The position numbers and the translations under genes are program-made. A DNA stretch of 5,060 nucleotides. Origin: Chloroflexota bacterium (lineage in GTDB: Bacteria > Chloroflexota > Dehalococcoidia > DSTF01 > JACRBR01). This document shows, in pieces, positions 1 to 4,689 of this stretch (positions are counted from its first letter, which is position 1; each line of letters starts with the position of its first letter). The notes under the pieces are model-generated. The model did no database searches. It saw only the letters and a list, made by a program, of their open reading frames with translations, and was not told the origin of the DNA. The DNA lies in assembly GCA_021813085.1 (NCBI GenBank), contig JAKAMA010000213.1:1-5060 (forward strand). Direction: 5' to 3'.

Positions 1-1080
1 CGCGGCCGCGGCGGTTGGCGTCGGCGGCGGCATCGCCTTCAGGACCGCGATCAGTGCGTCGGTCTGCGAGGTCTGGTCCCAGTGGTTGGTGATCACCATC
101 TTCGCCTGCATGTCGCTGAGCCACTTGCTGTACCGGCTGTTGACCTCGCCCGGCTTCTGCTGCGCCGTCAGCGGCTTGTCGGCGCGGTCGACGAGGCGGA
201 CGACGTAGTACGTTGGCGCGCTCGACGAGCCCGCGGTGATCACGTCGCTGATCTGGCCCGGCTTCGCGGAGAAGGCGAACCCGCTGTACGCGGGGTTCAT
301 GTCGCCCTCGGTGGTGTAGTCGTGGAGGCCGCCCGTCGTCGCCTTGTTCGGCTCCGTCGAGACCTCCTTCGCGACCGTCGCCCAGTCCTGGCCGACCTTG
401 ACGCGGAAGAGGGCCGCGTCCGCCGCCGCTTTCGTGGCGGTCTGGATCACCTCGACCTTCGCCTGCGGTACGGTCGCCGGCAGCTCCTGCGTGATCTTCG
501 CCCGGATCTTCCCCTCGATCATCTGGGCGAGCACCATGCGGCGGTACTCGTCTTCGTGGAGGCCGGTACGCTGGAGGACGCCGCGGAACGCTGCGGCGAA
601 CTGCTGCAGGCTCGCATCCTTGGCGACGCCGATCTTCGTCCGCAGTTGGAGGTCGAAGTCGGCCGGTGAGATCTGGATCCCCTGGTCACTCGGCCCGCGC
701 GTCACGAGGATGATCTCGTCGAGGAGCTCCTGGTACACGGCCTGGGGAAGGCTGGCGAGGGCGGCCTGCGACTGGAGGTACGACGGGTTCTGCTGCAGGT
801 CGTACGCCATCCGCCGCTTCATCGCGAGGTAGCTGATGTGGATGCCGTCGGCAGCCAGCACCGTGCGATGGCGCGGCCGGATGACGGTGTAGTAGTAGCC
901 GAAGCCGATGAAACCGGCCGCGATCAGGATGACGAGCGCCACGCCGCCCCAGAGCAGCAGCCGCGAGGCGCGGTCTGAGTCCAGCGCCACCATGTCGCGC
1001 AGGCCCGACCGCTTCCCCGCTAGCGGCCGCTTCGGTGGCGCCGGACGTGTGGGCCGGCCGCGCTTGCTCTCACTGCTCAT
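1..1080 (-). CDS. Membrane-anchored SurA/PrsA/parvulin-like protein, C-terminus cut by window edge
   Basis: I translated this frame directly: 360 codons are open from an ATG at 1080 to the window edge without a stop, so the C-terminus is missing. Residues 1-40 are basic and Pro/Arg-rich. Residues about 41-64 form one hydrophobic segment (LLLWGGVALVILIAAGFIGF core), and no lipobox is seen, so I infer an N-in anchor with the rest outside the membrane. Residues about 75-205 are helical, like the SurA N-domain. Residues about 209-299 resemble a parvulin (PpiC) domain, with landmarks ADAALFRVKVGQDWATVAKE, TGGLHDY, AFSAKPGQISDV and YYVVRLVDR. Active parvulins usually have a histidine near the domain start (RHIL) and near its end (YHIIKV); here those places hold E210 and Y292. 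The visible end is Pro/Ala-rich. The role is probably extracytoplasmic protein folding, perhaps chaperone rather than isomerase. A GGGGTGGTG ribosome-binding site precedes the ATG. It lies 65 bases after rpsR and may be read through from it. Confidence 0.85.
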   Translation of the reverse strand, partial: MSSESKRGRPTRPAPPKRPLAGKRSGLRDMVALDSDRASRLLLWGGVALVILIAAGFIGFGYYYTVIRPRHRTVLAADGIHISYLAMKRRMAYDLQQNPSYLQSQAALASLPQAVYQELLDEIILVTRGPSDQGIQISPADFDLQLRTKIGVAKDASLQQFAAAFRGVLQRTGLHEDEYRRMVLAQMIEGKIRAKITQELPATVPQAKVEVIQTATKAAADAALFRVKVGQDWATVAKEVSTEPNKATTGGLHDYTTEGDMNPAYSGFAFSAKPGQISDVITAGSSSAPTYYVVRLVDRADKPLTAQQKPGEVNSRYSKWLSDMQAKMVITNHWDQTSQTDALIAVLKAMPPPTPTAAAA

Positions 1081-1145
1081 CGTTCACCACCCCGCCGCGG
1101 CCTCATCGGCGCGGGATACGCTCGCACACGCTCCACCTGCCCGTC

Positions 1146-1547
1146 CTAGGTGCGGGCGGAGGAGGTGCTGCTCACCCGGATATGATCGGCGGTGTACGGG
1201 AGCAGCGCCAGATGGCGCGCCCGCTTGATCGCGATCGTCAACCGCCGCTGGTGACGGGCGCAGTTGCCCGTCTTGCGGCGCGGTTCAATCTTCCCGCGAT
1301 CGGAGATGAACCGGCGGAGCTTCATCGGCTCCTTGTAGTCAATGAAGTCGATCTTGTCCACGCAGAAGGCGCAGACCTTCTTGCGCTGCCCGAAGCGGCC
1401 CCGGCCGCCCCCTCCGCCCCGGCGGAATCCGCCCGCGGGTCGCTCCTCGGTCCGGCCGCCTTCGCTGGGCCGGGACGGCGCAGCCCCCGCGTCGGTGGGC
1501 GCCGCCGGAGCAGTCGGCTCGCTGCTCTCGCTCGCATCAGTCGTCAA
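1146..1547 (-). CDS. rpsR: Ribosomal protein bS18, zinc-ligand form with long N-terminal extension, TTG start
   Basis: Small-subunit protein S18 binds 16S rRNA in the platform together with S6. The conserved core runs from about residue 53 to 125 of 133, with [37 protein letters not shown] and [16 protein letters not shown]59, C62, C96 and H99 match the zinc-ligand (C+) type of S18; the E. coli type lacks these cysteines. The start is TTG at 1547. An in-frame TAG at 1565-1563 bounds the frame upstream, no ATG or GTG is available in frame near the N-terminus, and GGGAGGA at 1563-1557 lies about 10 bases upstream. S18 is usually 70-90 residues. Here the first ~52 residues are an extra tail, first acidic and Ala/Pro/Ser-rich, then Arg/Gly-rich ([17 protein letters not shown]). 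The gene is last in the rpsF-ssb-rpsR operon, 59 bases after ssb. Confidence 0.95.
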   Translation of the reverse strand: MTTDASESSEPTAPAAPTDAGAAPSRPSEGGRTEERPAGGFRRGGGGGRGRFGQRKKVCAFCVDKIDFIDYKEPMKLRRFISDRGKIEPRRKTGNCARHQRRLTIAIKRARHLALLPYTADHIRVSSTSSART

Positions 1548-1556
1548 TGGCCTGTG

Positions 1557-1570
1557 TCCTCCCTACCTCC
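1557..1570 (-). promoter_or_regulatory. Ribosome-binding site(s) that fix the rpsR TTG start
   Basis: Two Shine-Dalgarno-like stretches lie in tandem on the minus strand: GGAGGT (1570-1565) and GGGAGGA (1563-1557). The second has about 10 bases between GGAGG and the TTG at 1547, slightly long but usable. An in-frame stop overlaps this site, so no longer rpsR reading frame is possible. Confidence 0.7.
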
Positions 1571-1606
1571 GGGCCGGCGCATCCGTGGATCCGCCTCCAT
1601 CTTCAC

Positions 1607-2032
1607 TCATTCGAACGGCAGGTCGTCCGGGTCTACGTGGCCCGCTGCCCCGGCCGCCGCCGCGTCGTCGAAGCTCTCGATCCGCGCCGCCGCGCCGCCG
1701 GGCCCACTGCCGAGGAAGAGCACCGTCTGGGCGACGACCTCGGTCTTGTAGCGCTTCTGCCCGTCCTGGCCCTCCCACGACCGCGTGTGCAGGCGTCCTT
1801 CGACGTACGCCTGCCGGCCCTTCTGGAGGAACTGGCTGCACAGCTCGGCCAGCTTCGTCCATGTCACGACCTCGAACCAGTCCGTCTCCTCCCGCCGCTC
1901 GCCGTCCGCACCGGTGAACGTCCGGTTGCAGGCGAGCGAGAAGGTGGTCACCGCGCTGCCATTGGCGGTGTACCGCATCTCGGGGTCCTTCCCGACGTTG
2001 CCGATGAGCATGACCTTGTTCAAACCCGCCAT
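1607..2032 (-). CDS. ssb: Single-stranded DNA-binding protein SSB
   Basis: SSB coats single-stranded DNA during replication, recombination and repair, and recruits partners through its acidic C-terminal tip. Residues 1-107 form the OB-fold domain: LNKVMLIGNVGKDPEMRYTANG, FSLACNRTF, TDWFEVVTWTKLAELCSQFLQKG, YVEGRLHTRSW and TEVVAQTVLFLG are all typical. The linker (about 108-133) is short and Ala/Gly-rich, so the protein is 141 residues against 178 in E. coli. It ends DPDDLPFE. The family's usual tip ends exactly on phenylalanine (for example DDIPF), so a glutamate after it is unusual; GAA then TGA at 1607 is clear in the sequence. The start ATG at 2032 has GAGAGGGAG about 6 bases upstream. It lies 43 bases after rpsF and 59 before rpsR, the common bacterial order for replication-ribosome genes. 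Confidence 0.97.
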   Translation of the reverse strand: MAGLNKVMLIGNVGKDPEMRYTANGSAVTTFSLACNRTFTGADGERREETDWFEVVTWTKLAELCSQFLQKGRQAYVEGRLHTRSWEGQDGQKRYKTEVVAQTVLFLGSGPGGAAARIESFDDAAAAGAAGHVDPDDLPFE

Positions 2033-2075
2033 CTGGACTCCCTCTCGTCGTTACGCGGGTACCCGGCCCGGGCGC

Positions 2076-2366
2076 TCAGTCCTCGTCCGTGCGGATCAGC
2101 AGATGCCGCACGATGTCGTCCGAGATCGCGAACCCACCCTCGAGCTCGTGGGCACGCTCCGGGTCGAGGCGCATCTGCGTCAGCACGTAGTTTCCCTCGG
2201 TGTGGCGGCCAATCGGGTAGGCCAGCTTGCGCCGTCCCCAGGGTGTCACCTCGACGACCTCGCCGCCGCGGCTCGTCACCGCCGACGTCACACGCTCAAT
2301 CGCCGCCGGCACGTCTTCCTCCGCGATATCGGGGTTCATCACCACGACCAGTTCGTATTCGTGCAA
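2076..2366 (-). CDS. rpsF: Ribosomal protein bS6, TTG start
   Basis: S6 binds S18 and the 16S rRNA platform during 30S assembly. The 96-residue product has the usual length (about 95). It shows the ferredoxin-like S6 pattern: HEYELVVVMNPD, a helix (EEDVPAAIERVTSAVTSRGG), EVVEVTPWGRRKLAYPI, GNYVLTQMRLDPE and a C-terminal helix ending ISDDIVRHLLIRTDED. I place the start at TTG 2366, because GGGAGGTGA lies just upstream with about five bases between GGGAGG and TTG, and because translation from there begins M-H-E-Y-E-L like other S6 proteins. An in-frame GTG at 2372 sits inside the Shine-Dalgarno sequence, and an in-frame ATG at 2417 lies in the loop of a leader hairpin. Both would add non-homologous residues. 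It is the first gene of the rpsF-ssb-rpsR operon, downstream of a strong promoter. Confidence 0.95.
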   Translation of the reverse strand: MHEYELVVVMNPDIAEEDVPAAIERVTSAVTSRGGEVVEVTPWGRRKLAYPIGRHTEGNYVLTQMRLDPERAHELEGGFAISDDIVRHLLIRTDED

Positions 2367-2368
2367 GG

Positions 2369-2377
2369 TCACCTCCC
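2369..2377 (-). promoter_or_regulatory. Ribosome-binding site of rpsF, deciding the TTG start
   Basis: GGGAGGTGA on the minus strand is an almost complete match to the anti-Shine-Dalgarno sequence. It places the TTG at 2366 in start position and rules out the in-frame GTG (2372-2370) that it contains. The CCTCC in the leader hairpin's 5' arm (2428-2424) could in principle pair with this site if the hairpin opened. Confidence 0.75.
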
Positions 2378-2398
2378 GACCCGGCGTCAAATGAAATC

Positions 2399-2434
2399 GC
2401 CCGTGCCCTCCGGGCATCCGCTCGGAGGCCGGGC
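2399..2434 (-). promoter_or_regulatory. Leader hairpin of rpsF, candidate S6:S18-binding autoregulatory element
   Basis: Reading the minus strand, the outer stem GCCCG (2434-2430) pairs with CGGGC (2403-2399). The inner stem CCTCCG (2428-2423) pairs with CGGAGG (2412-2407). This gives 11 Watson-Crick pairs around a 1x3 internal loop (G against GCA) and a 10-base apical loop AGCGGATGCC. It ends 32 bases before the rpsF start. Many bacteria carry a hairpin in the rpsF 5' leader that is bound by the S6:S18 complex and represses the operon. Position and general shape fit; I could not align it to the family consensus, so assignment to that family is inference. No run of Ts follows, so it is not an obvious attenuator. 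Confidence 0.55.
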
Positions 2435-2478
2435 TCTCGAAGCTGCATCAAAGCGGCCGAAGGTTCGACAGCGCAAGA

Positions 2479-2507
2479 AGTATAAGAAGTGCCCCGCCGC
2501 AAGTCAA
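2479..2507 (-). promoter_or_regulatory. Sigma70-type promoter of the rpsF-ssb-rpsR operon
   Basis: On the minus strand TTGACT (-35, 2507-2502) and TATACT (-10, 2484-2479) are separated by exactly 17 bases. Each hexamer differs from the E. coli-type consensus at one position. In such GC-rich DNA this AT-rich pair stands out. Transcription would begin near 2472, giving a leader of about 105 bases before rpsF. No extended -10 TG is present. Confidence 0.85.
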
Positions 2508-2561
2508 CGAGTCCCCGCGCGTGTTCTGGCAGGCACATGACAAGCCGTGCCTTCGCTCCCC

Positions 2562-2581
2562 CCGGGCAGGGCCTCGCCCGG
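2562..2581 (-). terminator. Possible terminator hairpin after the hemolysin III gene, no T-tract
   Basis: CCGGGC (2581-2576) pairs with GCCCGG (2567-2562) around an 8-base loop. It starts 35 bases after the hemolysin III-like stop and lies before the rpsF promoter, where a transcript end would be expected. It is followed by GGGG rather than Ts, so intrinsic termination is doubtful. The rest of the 2508-2616 gap shows nothing else I can name. Confidence 0.35.
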
Positions 2582-2616
2582 AATCAACGACTCGGCGTGA
2601 TCGCGGCGCGGCGCCA

Positions 2617-3288
2617 CTACGACGGCAGGACGTAGAACGCGATGATCGAGAAATGGATCAGCCCGCCGGCCACCACGAGCAGATGGAACACCTCGTGGTA
2701 GCCGAAGACGCGCGGGAAGGGGTTCGGCCGCCGCGCACCGTAGACCAGCGCCCCGACCGAGTACAACGCGCCGCCGGCGACGAGCAGCAGCAGCGGCGCC
2801 AGCGCCAGCGCCGAGGCGATCGGCGCCACCGCGACCACCGCCACCCAGCCGACGGCCAGGTACAGCGCGACGCTCAGCCAGCGCGGCGCCCACGGCCAGG
2901 CGATCTTCAGGAGCATGCCCGCGCCCGCCAGGCTCCAGACCACGCACAGGATCGAGATGCCCCAGGCGTTGTTGAGGACGATCAGGCAGAACGGCGTATA
3001 CGTCCCGGCGATCAACGCGAAGATCATCGCGTGGTCGAGACGCTTGACGACGCCGCGGAGCGCGCGCGGCCACGGCGCCAGGTGGTAGCCGGCGCTGACG
3101 CCGTAACAGGCGATCAGGCTCGCACCAAAGACCGCCGCGGCGACGTAGGCGCGCGGCGAGCGCGCCAGCAGGAGCATGACGGCGAGCCCGAACGGTGCCG
3201 CGACCGCCGCCGCGAGGTGGAACGTGCCGCGCAGCAGCGGCTTCGGCGGCTCGGCGGCGAGCGCGCTGGCCCCTGTGTCCCCGGTCAT
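2617..3288 (-). CDS. trhA: Hemolysin III / PAQR-family membrane protein (TrhA-like)
   Basis: This 223-residue polytopic membrane protein has about seven hydrophobic segments, the size and layout of the bacterial hemolysin III (YqfA/TrhA) branch of the PAQR family. Family signatures are present: SAGYH (S65, H69), RLDHAMIFALIAGTYTPF (D85, H86) and HEVFHLLVVAGGLIHF (H198, H202, H212). The Ser, His and Asp residues match the putative metal site of PAQR proteins, so the site looks intact. The family is linked to membrane-fluidity or lipid homeostasis and possibly hydrolase activity. The old haemolysin name rests on limited evidence and should not be read as virulence. Start ATG 3288 overlaps the stop of the preceding small gene (ATGA, 4 bases), with GGGCGGCG upstream. 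The frame stays open further upstream, but that extension is Arg/Gly/Ala-rich and antisense-like in composition, with no family similarity. Confidence 0.92.
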   Translation of the reverse strand: MTGDTGASALAAEPPKPLLRGTFHLAAAVAAPFGLAVMLLLARSPRAYVAAAVFGASLIACYGVSAGYHLAPWPRALRGVVKRLDHAMIFALIAGTYTPFCLIVLNNAWGISILCVVWSLAGAGMLLKIAWPWAPRWLSVALYLAVGWVAVVAVAPIASALALAPLLLLVAGGALYSVGALVYGARRPNPFPRVFGYHEVFHLLVVAGGLIHFSIIAFYVLPS

Positions 3289-3635
3289 TCGCCGCCCTGC
3301 TTCTTCTCGGCCGTGCGCGTGCGCGGGATCGACTGCATCCACGCCTGCACGATGGCCTCCGGCCGCATGCCGAGCAGCGCGTCGGACCATGCGGCGTAGC
3401 GCCGCGCCGTGCCGCTCCCCATCCGCATCAGCTCGACCTGCGCCCTCAGCGATTCGGAGCGCGCGCCCAGGAACTCGCCCAGCGCGAGCATGGCGCGGCT
3501 CTCCTGCTTCCACACCTCCTGGTACTTCTCGACGAACGCGATCATCTCGTCCGTGACGTCGAGCAGGTCGCCGAAGCGCGGGATGGCGCTCAACGGCGAC
3601 CGCGCGCGGGACTTGCGGGCGCGCTCCTCGGGCAT
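3285..3635 (-). CDS. Small helical protein of unknown function, coupled to the PAQR gene
   Basis: I do not recognise this 116-residue protein. Residues 1-20 are basic (MPEERARKSRARSPLSAIPR). Residues about 25-72 look like one long amphipathic helix or coiled coil (LLDVTDEMIAFVEKYQEVWK, then AMLALGEFLGARSESLRAQV). A second helical part carries aromatic residues (RRYAAWSDALL, IVQAWMQSIPR), and the tail is charged. No signal peptide, membrane segment or cysteine is present. The look is somewhat like phasins or PHA-synthase accessory subunits, but that is only a general resemblance. ATG 3635 is preferred because GGAGGAGGAG lies six bases upstream; a GTG at 3653 would overlap that site. The stop overlaps the start of the hemolysin III-like gene by four bases, which suggests translational coupling. 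It follows the HPRT gene after about 105 bases. Confidence 0.75.
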   Translation of the reverse strand: MPEERARKSRARSPLSAIPRFGDLLDVTDEMIAFVEKYQEVWKQESRAMLALGEFLGARSESLRAQVELMRMGSGTARRYAAWSDALLGMRPEAIVQAWMQSIPRTRTAEKKQGGE

Positions 3636-3641
3636 CTGCGA

Positions 3642-3651
3642 CTCCTCCTCC
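3642..3651 (-). promoter_or_regulatory. Strong ribosome-binding site before the small helical protein
   Basis: GGAGGAGGAG on the minus strand ends six bases before ATG 3635. It decides that start over the GTG at 3653-3651, which overlaps the site itself. I see no promoter-like pair of hexamers in the 3636-3740 gap, so transcription may come from the upstream gene. Confidence 0.7.
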
Positions 3652-3728
3652 ACCGTATGGACGTCTGCCGCGCACCGGCCCCGCTCCGTCGCCGTCCTGC
3701 CGCATGCTGGCGCGGAGCGGCTGCGGCG

Positions 3729-3753
3729 GGCCGCGGCCGGCTACTCCGCGGCC
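3729..3753 (-). terminator. GC-only hairpin spanning the stop codon of the HPRT fusion gene
   Basis: GGCCGCGG (3753-3746) and CCGCGGCC (3736-3729) are perfectly complementary, an 8-base-pair stem around a 9-base loop holding the TAG stop (3743-3741). No T-tract follows. It could slow ribosomes, protect the mRNA end or help Rho-type termination. In DNA this GC-rich it could also be chance. Confidence 0.3.
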
Positions 3754-4679
3754 GGTCCCTCCGCCGGCTGCTGTTCGAGCGCCTCCGCGCCGATGGTCGC
3801 GATGAACGGCAAGTTGCGGAACTTCTGGAAGTGATCCAGCCCGTAGCCGACCACGAACGCGTCCGGCACCTCGAACCCCACGTAGTCGAGCCGCACATCG
3901 ACCAGCCGCCGCACGCGCTTGTCGAGCAGCGCGCAGACCCGCAGGCTCGCCGGCTCCCGCGCTTCGAGCTGGAGCCGCAGGTGGTGCAGCGTCATCCCCG
4001 TGTCGACGATGTCCTCGACGATCAGCACGTCCCGGCCCGCGATGTTCTCCGTCAGGTCCTGGACGATGCGCACGGCGCCGCTGCGGTCGCCCTCGTACGA
4101 GGAGATCGTCATGAAGTCGATACTGAGCGGCAGCGAAAGGTGCCGCATCAGGTCGGCCATGAAGCAGGTGACGCCTTTGAGCACGCCGACGAGCAGCGGC
4201 TCCTTGCCGGCGTAGTCCCGCGTGATCTCCACCCCCAGCTCGTTGACGCGCCGCTCGATCTCCGTTCCGGTGATCAGCACGTCGCGCACGCCCATCACCT
4301 CTTGCTCGTGTGCCGCACCGATGCCGTACTTGGCGAGCAGGCTCAGGTAGTCGCGCTTGTGCAACAGCTTGATCCGCACGTCCGGATAGAGCGCCCGCAA
4401 CTGGCGCAGCTTACGGTGCTTGTCCGTCACCAGCCCCTGCTTCAGCGTCGTCAGCTCGATGTACAGGTCGAGGTCGCTCAGGTAGAAGTCCGGCGAGAAC
4501 GCCTCGATCACCCGTCCGTCATCGCTGCGCCGGAGCGGGAACGTCCGCGGCTCGTACTGCCAGCGCACGTTGTAGAAGTCCAGCAGCCGCGCGAACTCCT
4601 CCTCGCTCTCGTGCGCGAACCTGGCATCTTCGATGCGGCTGGCGGAGGCGGGGCGGGCCTGGGCGAGCGGACGGCTCAT
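3741..4679 (-). CDS. hpt: Hypoxanthine phosphoribosyltransferase with N-terminal PD-(D/E)XK nuclease-like domain
   Basis: This is a 312-residue protein; single-domain HPRT is usually about 175-185. Residues about 128-298 are a complete HPRT, which joins hypoxanthine or guanine to PRPP in purine salvage. It shows GVLKGVTCFMADLMRHL (165-181), DFMTISSYEGDRSG (188-201), the PRPP-binding VLIVEDIVDTGMTL (218-231), LLDKRVRR and DYVGFEVPDAFVVGYGLDHF (265-284) then KFRNLP. All key elements are present. Residues about 20-118 are extra: HESEEEFARLLDFYNVRWQY, then PRTFPL, then SPDFYLSDLDLYIELTTLK, KHRKLRQLRALYP and IKLLHKRDY. That order (helix, strand, PD at 63-64, ten residues, E75) resembles the PD-(D/E)XK nuclease fold, but the ExK lysine is T77; K80, K87 or K90 might replace it. 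It starts at ATG 4679 with TAGGAG upstream, seven bases after the regulator gene. The C-terminal ~14 residues are low-complexity. HPRT is certain; nuclease activity is unproven. Confidence 0.93.
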   Translation of the reverse strand: MSRPLAQARPASASRIEDARFAHESEEEFARLLDFYNVRWQYEPRTFPLRRSDDGRVIEAFSPDFYLSDLDLYIELTTLKQGLVTDKHRKLRQLRALYPDVRIKLLHKRDYLSLLAKYGIGAAHEQEVMGVRDVLITGTEIERRVNELGVEITRDYAGKEPLLVGVLKGVTCFMADLMRHLSLPLSIDFMTISSYEGDRSGAVRIVQDLTENIAGRDVLIVEDIVDTGMTLHHLRLQLEAREPASLRVCALLDKRVRRLVDVRLDYVGFEVPDAFVVGYGLDHFQKFRNLPFIATIGAEALEQQPAEGPAAE

Positions 4680-4683
4680 GTCG

Positions 4684-4689
4684 CTCCTA
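4684..4689 (-). promoter_or_regulatory. Ribosome-binding site of the HPRT fusion, overlapping the upstream stop codon
   Basis: TAGGAG on the minus strand lies four bases before ATG 4679, and its TAG is the stop codon of the preceding gene. This tight arrangement supports cotranscription of the two genes and confirms the ATG that includes the whole N-terminal nuclease-like domain. Confidence 0.7.

Noticed and set aside
1081..1145. GC-rich imperfect inverted repeat (CCCGCGCC / GGCCGCGGCGGG) between rpsR and the parvulin-like gene as terminator
   Set aside because: The stem is imperfect, has no T-tract and runs into the next gene's ribosome-binding site. I cannot support a terminator.
82..1228. 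Plus-strand open frames over the parvulin-like gene
   Set aside because: The minus strand has 360 uninterrupted codons with a membrane anchor and parvulin landmarks; the plus frames are Arg/Ala-rich shadows.
1322..1537. 71-codon minus-strand frame starting with ATG inside rpsR
   Set aside because: It is out of frame with the clear S18 coding sequence and has a low-complexity Arg/Ala product.
2367..2417. ATG at 2417 as rpsF start
   Set aside because: It lies in the loop of the leader hairpin without a ribosome-binding site and would add 17 residues before the canonical HEYELV start.
1547..2485. 312-codon open frame on the plus strand
   Set aside because: Antisense to ssb, rpsF and their promoter region, all firmly identified. 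Composition is Arg/Pro/Ala-rich, without recognisable motifs.
3289..3705. Upstream in-frame extension of the hemolysin III-like frame
   Set aside because: It overlaps the small helical gene in another frame, is Arg/Gly/Ala-rich, and lacks family similarity. ATG 3288 gives the normal family length.
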